This document shows, one piece after another, positions 1 through 10,312 of a stretch of 64,000 bases of DNA. Positions within the stretch are counted from its first letter, which is position 1; every line of letters begins with the position of its first letter. The DNA is from Shinisaurus crocodilurus (taxonomy: Eukaryota > Chordata > Lepidosauria > Squamata > Shinisauridae). A model generated the notes under the pieces. It worked only from the letters and a program-made list of their open reading frames with translations. It was not told where the DNA came from and did no database searches. The position numbers and the translations under genes were made by a program. The DNA lies in assembly GCA_021292165.1 (NCBI GenBank), contig CM037878.1:195609118-195673117 (forward strand), in the 5' to 3' direction.

Positions 1-3000
1 TTAAGAAGACTTATTTCTCTTTATCAAGGCCAGTTTTACAAACTTTGCAGTTCAATAAGATATATAATAATCAATTCCAGCTAACAGAAAAGCAAGTTTA
101 CTTAACGCCGAAGCATCTACTAAAACACCAATGAGAGGAAGAAGATATTGGGCTCTCAAATCTGTATATTGGGGGCATTCTAAAAGGAAATGGTACAAAT
201 CCTCTACTTGTTAACAGCCATAGGGGCATTGTCTTTCAGCTTTAGGGAGCCCATCGTACCATCCCAAGACTTCCATCAGCTGGATAACATTCAACCTGCA
301 TTTAGTTAGAAGGCCTTTAAGGTCATATGGGCACTCAGAAATCAGGTAAGCAGGCAGCTTTCCTGGCAAGACAGGGAAGTATTTATAGAATGTATTGGAT
401 CGGCAGTTTATCATCAACAAGGTGCTATCTTGGAAATCCGCTTCAACTAATCGCCTTGCAACCACCCGCCGTGCGCCATTATAGCCCCCAGCTATCAAAT
501 GGCCCGCCAAGAGGCCCAGTTCTGATACAAGGTTGCCAACTGCACAGACCCAGGCGGCCTGGTCCATTTCCTCATATGCCATTAAGACTGGAGGAGGGGC
601 CAACTGGAAAATGATCTTGAGCCAATAATAGATAGCTGCTTTCAGGGCTAAAGTTCTAACTAAACAGCAGGCTGACTCTATTTGCACTATCGCCTTGGGA
701 GTTGATCTAGGAACCCCCAAGACTCTTGTTAAAAATTTCTGCTGTACCGAGTCTAGCACTGAGGTGACAGAAAATGCCCATAAGGCAGCCCCATACAATA
801 TCTGTGGCAATAGTTTAGCTTTGTACAGTTCAAGGAGGGGCAACACGGGCCTCCCCCCTCCCCCCAAACCGGCTGCATAGCAAATAATGGCATTAGAAGT
901 TGCCCCTGCTGTTGATGCAACAGTTTTCAGGTGGGGAATCCAGGACACAGTACAGTAATACCTTGGATTGCAAGTAACTTGGTCTGAGAGTGTTTTGCAA
1001 GACAAGCAAAATTTTTAAATACATTTTGACTTGATAAACAAGCGACGTCTTGCAAGACAAGTCTAGGGATGTAACCGCTCGCCTCGAGCGGGCATAGCAG
1101 GCTGAAATCGGCCCCGCTCACGCCCGCCAGAGACTCGCTTTGATATAAGAGTGTTTTGGATTACAAGCACTGTTCCAGAACGAATTATGCTCTCAATCCA
1201 AGGTATTACTGTATTCTTGAAAGTCACCCCTAAATATTTATAAGCCTTGACCTGTTCTAACTGGTGATTGTCCAGCTGCCATGAGGACCTCTGTCTTCCC
1301 TTGCCAAATACCACGATTTTTGTTTTGGAATAATTCACAGCCAAGAGTTCTTTCCGGCAGCACTCCCCTAGGGCTCTCAGGAGCCTACGTAGCCCTACCT
1401 GAGCATATGAGAACAGTATAGCATCGTCAGCATATAGTAGGATGGAAATAAGTTTACCTCCTACACTGGGGGGGGGGGGAGAACTCAAGGCCTGACAGAA
1501 AGGAGACTATGTCATTTAAATATAAATTAAATAAAAGGGGAGCCAACAAGCACCCTTGCCGTACACCTTTATTCGCTGGGATAGGTTCTGAGAGGCCACC
1601 CCTCGACGAAACTCTGACACAAAGTCGTGAGTTCTCATAGAGCCCCTGGATTCTTCTCAAGAGTCTACGATCTATGTTTAGGAAAGTCAGCTTATGCCAT
1701 AAACGAGGCCGGGAAATAGAGTCAAAAGCAGCCCTCAAATCAATGAAAGCAGCAAAGAGGGAGTGATGAGGAAGACGTGTGTACTTTTCCCTTAGATGAT
1801 TTAGTACAAAACAGTGATCGATCGTTGATCTGCCCTGTCGGAATCCAGCTTGCTCTTCTGCCAGAATGTTATTAGAAGATACCCCAAAGTCTAACTTGTC
1901 CAGAAAGTAGAGTTTACTGATCACGTCGAGGAGGCTTATTGGGCGGTAGTTCTTTGGGTCAGATCTGGAGTCTTTCTTGTAGATAGGGACTACTATTGCC
2001 AATGACCAGTTGTCTGGGTAATATCCAGTTTTATCAATAAATGTGAACAACGCGGCCAAAGCTGATGTCCACCAGTCTGCGCGATCCAACAAAAGCTCAG
2101 GTGGGATCCAATTAAACCCAGGGGCCTTTCCCCATTTAAGTTTCTTGAGTAATGCAATAATTTCATCACAAGTGACTGGAGGCCACTCAGGTAGGTCCAA
2201 GTCTGGTGCAGGCAAAGCCCCAGCAGCTTCATCATAAAAAAGGGAGCGAAAATTCTTCTCCCATTCATGTGTTGACATTGCATTATCATTAGAGGGGGAT
2301 CCAATATACCTTTTGGTAGCTATAGCATGCCAGAATTTGGTCCTGTCTTTACATCCAAGAGCGTGTTCTAACTCAACCCATTGTGTTTGGAAATATGCAA
2401 TCTTTCTTTTTTTTGGATCAGCTTTTTATATGAATTCCGTAGCTCTATAAATTGGCATGGGAGAGGAACAACATTGAAGTTCTTAAAAGTTTGGTGCTGC
2501 TGTTGTAAACTCTCTTTTAAGCTGGCTGCATTCAGAGTCAAACCAAGGGTTGGAATTCCTTTGTCCAGAAATCCGTTGTCGAGCTACTTGGGATAAACAG
2601 GGTTGGAGCATTGCAATTATCTGAGTATAACTATCGAGGACCTCGCTGGTGTTATTGAAATTTAGTAGATTATTCTTTAATCTGGAGAGTTGTTCTGAAT
2701 ACAGCAAGGAATCTAGAGCTTCCAAGTTCACCTTAGCCCATTTGATTCTGTGTTTAAAGTCATCTGGCATAGAAGCTGGGTACACGGGAACTTGGGTAGA
2801 CTTGATCTCATAAGGGCAAGCTACCAATAGGACAATTGGCTGGTGGTCACTGGTCGGATAGGAGTCCACTCTAAAGAGCAAAATTGCTTCCAGCAATGCA
2901 GGTGTGACTGCCAAGTAGTCCACCACGCTAGCTCCTAGGTGGTTAATAAAGGTGTATTCTCCCAGGACATCCTCTGAGATAGAACCATTTAAGAGGACCA

Positions 3001-3510
3001 GGCCAGCCTGGAAAATTATATTAATAAAACACTTTCCTTGGATATTAATCTTATGGTCCTTAGATTGTCTGTCCCACATAGTTGAAAGGGCTTGTGGGGG
3101 AAAGTTAAATACATGGCCTAGAACATCCCAGTTTGTTCCTATTCGTGCATTGAAGTCTCCCATCAAGATGAAATGAGCCTTAGGGTATTGAGCCTCCAGT
3201 GTAAATAAATAATCATCTAGGTGCTCCCATATATGTATGTGTTTACCAGCACATAGGAGATTGTAGCAAACTCAATAGAGACTGCCATTGCCCACGGGCC
3301 CGGACTGCCTATTAAGTGAGAATTTATTCTCCTTGTGTTGGTTATGGCACACATCAAACCACCCCAAGGGCGCCCCTTGTAACTAGAGGGTGTTGCTGGT
3401 ATGGAATAGGTCACGAAGTCATTAAGGTGAATCTCTCTAACAGACGATGGTATATTAGGGCCAAAGAAGATGAGATGCTATTTGTGTAATTGCTAATTGC
3501 GTGGATGGAT
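1..3510 (-). mobile_element. Non-LTR retrotransposon (LINE), APE-type endonuclease plus reverse transcriptase, clade unsure
   Basis: Read on the minus strand, this is a 5'-truncated LINE. The apurinic-type endonuclease lies at about 3430-2480, with an MGDFNARIG motif near 3150 and SDHQPIVLLV near 2840. The reverse transcriptase follows at about 2278-1214, with NYRPISLLD, AGFRQGRSTIDH, FIDLRAAFDSI and the catalytic YADDAILF at about 1430. A C-terminal region runs from 950 to about 30 and has cysteine/histidine-spaced residues (CPYGC near 215, then HFLLECP). The element would copy itself by target-primed reverse transcription. The reading frame is broken in places (around 1460-1490, at a G-run, and near 2300-2480), so it is a dead copy. 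A MITE at 951-1213 interrupts it. Its 3' end runs to or past the left edge of the window. The clade (Vingi/I-like is one guess) is not established. Confidence 0.85.
951..1213. mobile_element. TA-flanked palindromic MITE, family A, copy 1
   Basis: About 263 bp with terminal inverted repeats reading TACAGTAATACCTTGGATTG at one end and its near-complement at the other. It is flanked by TA, as expected for mariner/Tigger-type DNA transposons. It sits inside the LINE reverse-transcriptase ORF. Two more copies are at 6405-6659 (inverted) and 34731-34982 (same orientation). There is no coding capacity. Confidence 0.85.
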
Positions 3511-3894
3511 TTAGTAAAAGTAAGTAGCAGGGGTGTGTGGGGGGGGGGTGTCCAGTCCGGATTGGGACTCTGGTATGGAAGGAAGGGGGGGACTTTAACC
3601 CTTCCCCCCAGTCCCTGTCCTGATGGGGGTGGTGGTGCACACTTGCTATTTGCATTGGAAGAAAAACTCACATTCATGCTAATGTGAAGAGTGGTTTATT
3701 TCATCTTGAATTTTTTGTGTGCTGCAAGAAACAAGTGGTAATAATTGGAACTGCTTCCTCTTGGTGTGAGAAGTACATGATTGTGACACGTGCTCTGAGC
3801 TGTATGTTTGTTATTCATCATTTTATTAAAGTAGGAAGTGCATCATACTAGAAAGCATACATTTTTTAAACTAACCTTATATTAAATTAGACTT
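3511..3894. other. Unassigned non-coding stretch with G-rich and C-rich runs
   Basis: No gene is seen. The stretch contains poly-G at about 3540-3548, a purine-rich segment at 3580-3610, and then ordinary AT-rich sequence leading up to the CpG-rich island. Confidence 0.5.
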
Positions 3895-4141
3895 GCCTCC
3901 AAGTCCGGGTCGCGCCCCCGACCCGATTCTCCGCGGGGGCGCCGACCCGACCCGATCTTCTGAGCGGCGCGGAGAGGTTCTCCGCACCGCTCGATCGGGC
4001 GTCTTCTGCCCCATCCGCCACTTCTGAGACCGGAAATAACGCGACGAAACCCTGCGCAGGCGTAGAACGCGCCACAGGGGTCCAGCGTGCCTGCGCAGGG
4101 TTCCGTCGTGTCATTTCCGGTCCCGGAAGTGACGCGACGGA
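3895..4141 (+). promoter_or_regulatory. CpG-rich island with ETS/CRE-like and NRF1-like sites: candidate alternative SHROOM2 promoter
   Basis: This is a short, very CpG-dense block inside AT-rich intronic DNA. Its 3' part has three copies of an ETS core followed by a CRE-like stretch: 4030-4050 (+), 4101-4120 (-) and 4123-4142 (+, CCGGAAGTGACGCGACGGAA). Two TGCGCAGG elements resembling NRF1 half-sites lie at 4053-4060 and 4092-4099. No TATA box is visible, so it looks like a TATA-less housekeeping-type promoter. Directly downstream is an ATG with purine at -3 and G at +4, then a strong donor. CpG retention suggests germline hypomethylation or recent origin. It could instead be part of an unrecognised GC-rich repeat or the promoter of another transcript. 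Confidence 0.5.
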
Positions 4142-4179
4142 ATGGACCGTGTGGGCGGCTCGCCGCCCCGAAGACCAAG
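4142..4179 (+). CDS. Candidate alternative first coding exon, phase-compatible with SHROOM2
   Basis: An ATG at 4142 in strong Kozak context (GGAATGG) opens 12 codons, MDRVGGSPPRRP, plus two bases AG. A consensus donor AG|GTAAGG follows at 4180. The SHROOM2 exon at 26863 starts with one base that completes a codon, so joining 4179 to 26863 keeps frame, gives an arginine, and continues with KSDLACRPHSWH. Such a protein would have a 13-residue leader in place of the PDZ domain. PDZ-less short isoforms are known for the paralogue Shroom3. The phase match alone has a one-in-three chance of being accidental, and no transcript evidence is available here. It could also belong to an unrelated transcript. 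Confidence 0.4.
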
Positions 4180-5095
4180 GTAAGGCCTCGCCGGGCGTGA
4201 GCAGGGTCAGTTTCGGCCTCGTTTCTGCCCGGCGAGGCTCGTTTTCACAAGCCTATATGTGGTTACATCATGTTTGCCCAGAGGAAGCAAATGGGATGGT
4301 CAGGGTTAGCAAACATGAAATCAGACTAATTCTAGCCTCTCCTTGACGGTTTTCCCTTCATCTATACAGGTTTTCAGAGTATGAATAGGTATGATATATA
4401 TGTCAAGAGGACAGAGGAACAGGGTTTTTTTTTTATCATGGAAAACAACTTGCAAGAGAGGCGAATAGCCCAGACCGATTTCCCTTTTACTTACGGGGGG
4501 GGGGGGGGAACCAAACCCCACAATTCTTAGATAACTTGTTTGAATTAAGTCTTGTGGTCTTTTTCCAAAATGATGCAGTTAATCCATTTTTAAAAAATAA
4601 ACTCCACTTGAATTCCATTCTACTGGAAGAAAAAATGGTATTCTTTCTGTTCTACCTTTTGCATAGCCATTCCAAAGACGTCTCTGAAGCATTCTTCTAA
4701 AGGCCTACTAAAGAATCCCAAACAGAGTTTTGGCATGAACTAGACAAATGAGGCAGGCACCCTCCGAGTGGGACACCGCAACACCAGCCTGGCTGCTGCT
4801 GCGTGTTTCTCGTTTGGTTTTGTGTTGTGTTGGTCCACCCGCCTGCCCACTCACTCACTGCAGCTGCTTGTGCTGGCTTGTCTGCCTCTGCGGCAGCTGA
4901 GAAAATCAGGACCATGTCAGGACGGTCTCAACAAGAAGTAGCATATTTTTTCTTCGTCGGATCAACTCTTTCCCCTGTCCCCCAAGTGTGTGACTGCTCT
5001 TGCACCCACGTCCTCCCTGTAGCGATGCTGCAGTTCTCCCTGCAATTCATAATCTGTTTAGTGAGGTTGGGGTGTGTGCATGCGTGTGGCCGAAA
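4180..5095. other. Intronic sequence with no gene recognised
   Basis: A short GC-rich inverted repeat (CCTCGCCGGGC at 4186-4196 against GCCCGGCGAGG at 4228-4238) follows the candidate exon. After that comes ordinary intron with a G-run at 4496-4508. No repeat family or coding potential was recognised. Confidence 0.5.
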
Positions 5096-5099
5096 TGAT

Positions 5100-5410
5100 G
5101 CTGTTAATATTGCAGGTTGGAGCTCAGGGTGAAGCTCAGACAGAGTAGTTTACAACAACAATCATGCAATGTAGTCCAGTGTTAATCCCTATTGTAGGTT
5201 GGGGCTGGAGTTGAGAGTCTAGCATACAACAACTCTGTGATGTATTCCAGTGCTGTTATCCCTGCATTCTAAATTGTGGTTTATGCTGCAGCTGGGAGTC
5301 TCACACACAACATCCCTGTAATGTAGTCCAGTGCTGATACCCCTGTGTTGTAGGTTTGGAAGCAGACTGAAGCTGGGGATTAGATAATCAAACCTATAGT
5401 TTAGTCCAGT
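5100..5410. repeat. Degenerate tandem repeat, about four units of 71-81 bp
   Basis: Four adjacent units (5100-5180, 5181-5251, 5252-5332, 5333-5410) each end in a TAGTCCAGT-like motif. Each contains a GTAGGTTGGGGCTG-like core and an ACAACA stretch. Divergence between units is considerable. The last unit abuts the DIRS-like fragment directly. Confidence 0.75.
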
Positions 5411-5650
5411 GATGTTCTTCTTCGTGGTCTCTGTGCATCACACATATGGGCTCTGCGCCTGCGTGGAGCCTGTTTCGGGAAGCTTCCATAGCTGAGGATT
5501 TTAGGTGGGAACCCCTCCCCGCTGTCCTACTGCGCATGCCTTTAGCGAGTTCCCGCCTAATTTCCTCGGTTCCTATTCAACCACCTTAGTGGGTGCCTTG
5601 GGGAGCTTTCTCTGCATCATCTTTGACTGCAGTGCTTCGGTCTAATTTGT
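5411..5650 (+). mobile_element. DIRS-type retrotransposon terminal fragment
   Basis: The sequence resembles the terminal region of the DIRS copies at 42.2 kb and 59.5 kb. It shares the cttcgtggtctctg motif, a cacacatatggg motif, a gcctgcgtgg stretch and the aggtgggaac stretch. Only the end of the element is present, with no ORF. The boundary on the right is approximate. Confidence 0.6.
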
Positions 5651-6108
5651 CCTTTTATTCTTCTCTTTTGGTCTTCTGTACATCACCTCTCTAAGTATTT
5701 CTATGGAATCTGCCAGCTTCCATTTTCTCCCCGCACCCGGTTTCTGCCGAGTGGGTAAATGAGGGTAAAATATCAAGGGGACCATCAACATGCTATGGTA
5801 GCCTAGCTCTGCCCCTTGCTTTAATCTGACACAAGACCTGTCCTTATCCAGCATCTTGCCATGATTAGGGACTTGAACCCAGACAAATACTACAATAATC
5901 TGGGGATAGATAGGACACCTTCTGTAGGTGCTGTTCTGTTTCCCTAGGAGAACAGATGTTAAATTTCTGGAAATTTTGAAGCCATGGAAGAAAAAATGTT
6001 TTTCCCCCCAATTATTTTTTTTGGGGGGGGGACAGAAATTTTGGGGGAAATTGAAAAATAAGCAGTACTTTAACAAACAACAACATTTGTTACATATCTA
6101 AGAGCACA

Positions 6109-6197
6109 ATCCTATGCAAGTTTAGACAGAACTTGGCTGGGGCATGCTGGGAGTTGTAGGTCTTGTTTTCTGTCTAAACTTGCATAGGATTGCACCT
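6109..6197. mobile_element. Small fold-back MITE
   Basis: The inverted arms AATCCTATGCAAGTTTAGAC and its complement flank a short centre. The ends (cctatgcaag and cttgcatagg) match the abundant squamate repeat seen at 15350, 17570, 24600 and 57715. Confidence 0.65.
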
Positions 6198-6220
6198 TAA
6201 TTCACTTCGTTGCATTAGGA

Positions 6221-6356
6221 CAGCCTTCCCCAACCTGGTGCTGTCCAGATATTTTGGACTTCAACTCCCATCAGCCTCAGACAGCATGGGCAGTGGTCAG
6301 GAATGCTGGGTATTGCAGTCGAAAACATCTGGAGGGCACCAGGTTAGGGAAGGCTG
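6221..6356. mobile_element. hAT-like palindromic MITE, family B
   Basis: Inverted ends CAGCCTTCCCCAACCTGGTG and CACCAGGTTAGGGAAGGCTG enclose a self-complementary body. The flanks cattagga (6213-6220) and ctttagga (6357-6364) form an 8-bp target duplication with one mismatch, as expected for hAT transposition. Related copies lie at 8530, 28153, 35566 and 63035. Confidence 0.85.
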
Positions 6357-6404
6357 CTTTAGGAGCATAAAGTCGCCTTTATGTTCCTAAAGTTATATTA
6401 TGTA

Positions 6405-6659
6405 TACAGTCATGCCTTGGATTGAGAGCATAATTCGTTCCGGAAACGTGCTTGTCATCCAAAACACTCTTATATCAAAACGAAATCCCCCCAAAAAAAT
6501 TTGTACAGAGATTTTTAATTTAAGCCGTACTACAGTACTTGTATTGCAAGACGTCGCTTGTATATCAAGTAAAAAAAATATTAAATAAATATTTTAAAAT
6601 TTGCTTGTCTTGCAAAATGCTCTCAAACCAAGTTACTTGCAATCCAAGGTATTACTGTA
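6405..6659. mobile_element. TA-flanked palindromic MITE, family A, copy 2
   Basis: This 255-bp element is the reverse of copy 1. It starts TACAGTCATGCCTTGG and ends CAATCCAAGGTATTACTGTA, and has a TA at each end. Confidence 0.85.
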
Positions 6660-8525
6660 ACTTGGTTTGCTCATAAAATTATCATTATATTTAAAAACTT
6701 TTAAAAGTAAAGTCAGTAAATGTGTAATTATTCTCTGAATAAAGTATACTTTCAAATTTAGTATATCAAAGATGATAAGTTTATGAGCAAACCAAGTACA
6801 CAATGTATTTTAGGATCCTATTTTATGTCTGACCAGAGGGAATTTCAGCAAGTACTCCCTGAAACATCTAAATCATTATAGAAGCCAGAAGAAGCAAGAA
6901 GTACTGGAGGCAGAGGAAGTCTGGTGTACAGCATCTGTTCCTTTTCGTAAGGAAGTTTAGGGAAATTCCTAAACCTGTTCCTGTTTGTAGGGTGGAGCTT
7001 AGGGAAATCTGATCTGAAGGAAAAGCTATTGAGATCTTATTTAGCTGGGAAAGACTCAGCTTAGGAATGGTAAGCAACCATATTTAATTTAAGAACCTTT
7101 ATGCAATTTCAACCCATTATTTGAAGAGTGATATTTTATTCACTTGTGTAAATAATTTCTGTTAATGAACATCTTATTTTTTGTTCATTTTGAAAGGTTG
7201 TCTATAGTGGTAGTGTGAATCCCATGCCGACACCATAGGAATCAGGCTGCTGAGTTCCTTTTAGGTAGTGAGGGTTTATTCTAGTGGCAGCAGTTAAAAG
7301 GCTTTATAGCTGAGGCAGCATTCCCTAGTGGTGGAGTCTAATTGAGAACTTCATTAAAAACTGTGGTGGTGAGTTCCCTAGACCCAAGCCTCAAAGTTAG
7401 TTTTAAAGAAATAAACATAGATGGGATAACCCACATGCCGTTCCGTCGCATCTAGTGACAGCGGTGAGATAAGCTATACAGTGTTGTTTTCCACATGTGG
7501 GTTTTAGATTAAAACTACATTAATTGCCTGCTGCAGCATCCAACCAGAACAAGCCCAGAAACAAAGCACTTGTGTAGAACAAAATCCAAGCTGTCAAGAG
7601 TGAACATTTCCTTCCATATCATGATATGGTGACTCTATTCACATGTTGGGAAACTGAGCATAATTTGGAGCATCCCTAAAATATACATTAGATCAATAAT
7701 TTCAATAAGGAGAGAAAGAAATGACTATGCTGGGACTGTTATAGAGAAGATTGGAAAAAACAATTTCCCCAAGAGCTTTGGCTATTGGGCGGTATAGAAA
7801 TGAAATAAATAATAATAAGTAATAATAATTCTCCATGGCTTTATTATTTCCAGTCATTTTACATCTTTAGTCTTTCTATAAAAGTCTTATTTTTACATAG
7901 TCTTTAGAAACTATTTGGAAGGAGTAAAGGCTGAGTAAGAATATATATAACTTGTCTTAAATTCTAAAATAAAATATTTCATAAGCCAAAACTGTTCTAT
8001 TATTATTTTTTTAAACCAAAAATAGTCCGGGGGGGGGGGGAAGGGTTTTTTCCCCTGAATTTTTCTGGGCCTTCACATCTCAACCTAGGAGATACTTTTT
8101 TAAAACAATGGATTCAGCAGACTTATTTCGATAAGGCATTCAAACCCATCATGATTATAAACAGGTTGTTTGGAAAGTGGTTGTACTTATTGGATGGAAA
8201 GAATGGATTTCCATGTCTTGGGGCCTGTGCTGGAGAAGTGTTTGGAGAATCTCACCCAATTATTTTTAACAAGCTTTTTCCTGGAAGTTAGCAGCACCGC
8301 TTGTGCTACATATTGTAAAAGAAATTGTGAAATAGATAACATCTGTGATAATAAATATCTAGATATTTATTTCCTTCCCAGTTGCTCATAATTAATTGGG
8401 GAAGGGAACTACCTTTTTAGGACTTTTGCCTAATTTGATGCATTATACAAACATATCACCATTTTGAAAATGGAAGCCTTTATCTCATGTTTAACAATCA
8501 GAAACTGGCTATTTCTAAACGACTA
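6660..8525. other. Intronic AT-rich sequence
   Basis: No gene is recognised. There is an L2/SINE-type tail at about 7785-7830 (a ggcggtatagaaatgaaataaat motif) and a G-run at 8029-8041. The rest looks unique. Confidence 0.5.
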
Positions 8526-8527
8526 GA

Positions 8528-8655
8528 CCAGGGATGGGGAACCTCCAGATGTTGTTTGACTACAACTCCCATCATCCCTGACCACTGGCCATGCTGACTA
8601 TGGGAACTGGAATTTTAACAATATCTGGAGTCCAAAAGTGCCCCGCCCTTGCCCT
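8528..8655. mobile_element. hAT-like palindromic MITE, family B, diverged copy
   Basis: It starts ccagggatggggaacctcca and carries the ctacaactcccat block and its partial complement. It is more decayed than the 6221 copy, and its right end is not precise. Confidence 0.65.
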
Positions 8656-8659
8656 AGAT

Positions 8660-10160
8660 TTGCTGTTTAGGTGTTCTTTTGAACACCTAAACAGCAATGC
8701 TAAGATTTTTGATTCATTGGAATCATCCCTCAAGTAACTTCTTTGCTTTTAAGTCTAATGTGTGAGATTCATGTTTGCTTTGTTTTGTACACAAATATGC
8801 CAAAAATCTAGAGAGTTTGGTTGTTTCCACAAGTGATGCTTGCTTGCTTGCTTTTGCATTTTCCCATGTTTTCATAGTGTTAAAATGGCTACTCTCTGCT
8901 TTGTATACCACACTTACAGAATTGCTGGTGATGTGTTGCAGACTTAAAGAAGATACTTACTAAAATTCCTTTCAGTTGTAATACATCTGTTATATTCAGA
9001 ACAGAAGGCTTATAAAGCCAGCCCTTTGCTCCAGCTGCCCTCTGGTGGCTGTTGTTTTCCCTGACCCAGCTGATTTACGGTAAGTGCAGCAGACATATAA
9101 ATTACGTGCTGTCCTAGGTAGGGAAATAAAATCAGGTATAAGAATGGTAGTCACTGTTGCCTATGTATAGTAGCGTAGGTAACCAGAACATTTCATCATA
9201 GTCGTCTTTAATACGATAGAGCGAGAATAGGGAACAAGGGATATCTGAATGTTGACTCATACATTTATTCTGCTTCTTTGTAGCTCCTGAGTAGTGTAAT
9301 AGGAGACCTTGGAAGAAGAGGGATTGATATGTTCCACCTAAAAGAGGAAACAAAAATGCATTCACTAATTTGGGACAGTAAGCAGGATTGGGGAACTTTG
9401 TTGGTAAATCCTCCCTGTGTGCTGATTCTTATACTTCTTTTCTAACATAGTGCATGGGTCAAAATTTGCAGTTGTTTCTTGCATATTACCGTACTTCAAG
9501 GTACTTACCGGGTGTGGATTGGTGGTTCTCAGTAGAACTGTTAATTTCTACACACCAAAAAGGGCCTGATTCAAAGACCACTGAGGAAGTAACCCTGCAG
9601 TGCAGAATGATGCACCTGACACCACCACTCCCGGCACAGACAGGGCAAGCTCACTTTTCCATTAGGCAGGGCAAACAACTCGCATGGTATTGGAAGGTCT
9701 TCAGGTTCACAGCCAGATGCCCAGTCCTGCAATAATGTCCCTGATGTGACCTGGCCACTCTCCCTAAGAATCTCCTATACAGTGCCCTGTGCCCATGCTG
9801 CATAGATAAATGTGTGGCGAAAGGAAAGTGGGAGAAGTTATAGGAAGTGAGGTAGGGCATGGGTGCAGCATTCAGAAGCACTCTACTACTGGGACATCTT
9901 GCCTGTTGGCCTCTTTGTGCTGCAAGATTGCAGCTGCAAGGATGACATTTATTGTGGCCATGAGATGTGGTGGCACCCTTTTCTCGGTGCACCAGTAGAG
10001 TCTGCCCCCTCAGTTTTGTGTGAACTATTGACCATGTGAAAAAATTAAAACAGATCCCGATAGAAAGAGAATGTCTTGCCTATCCTTCTGTCAGATTTGA
10101 TGAGTTTTCCATGTAGGATGTTGAATCTAAGAATTTGGCAGTAGATCCTCACAGATGGAG
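8660..10160. other. Intronic sequence with no gene recognised
   Basis: Only short, non-homologous reading frames occur. No repeat family was identified with confidence. Confidence 0.45.
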
Positions 10161-10164
10161 AGCG

Positions 10165-10218
10165 AAATACACACTCGGACACACAGGGTCTGAAAGAGCC
10201 CAAGAACAATAGGCTTGT

Positions 10219-10257
<39 letters not shown>

Positions 10258-10312
10258 CACAAGCCTATTGTTCTTGGGCTCTTTCAGACCCTGTGTGTCC
10301 GAGTGTGTATTT
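10165..10312. repeat. Perfect 56-bp inverted repeat around a (GATA)n microsatellite
   Basis: Arms 10165-10220 and 10257-10312 are exact reverse complements over all 56 bases. The 36-bp spacer is pure GATA repeat. The identity stops abruptly at both outer ends. It does not resemble the MITE families in this window, and no target duplication is obvious. Confidence 0.95.

Noticed and set aside
3887..4178. Minus-strand frame of 98 codons across the CpG island
   Set aside because: GC-driven openness with no motif; the splice and start signals favour the plus strand.
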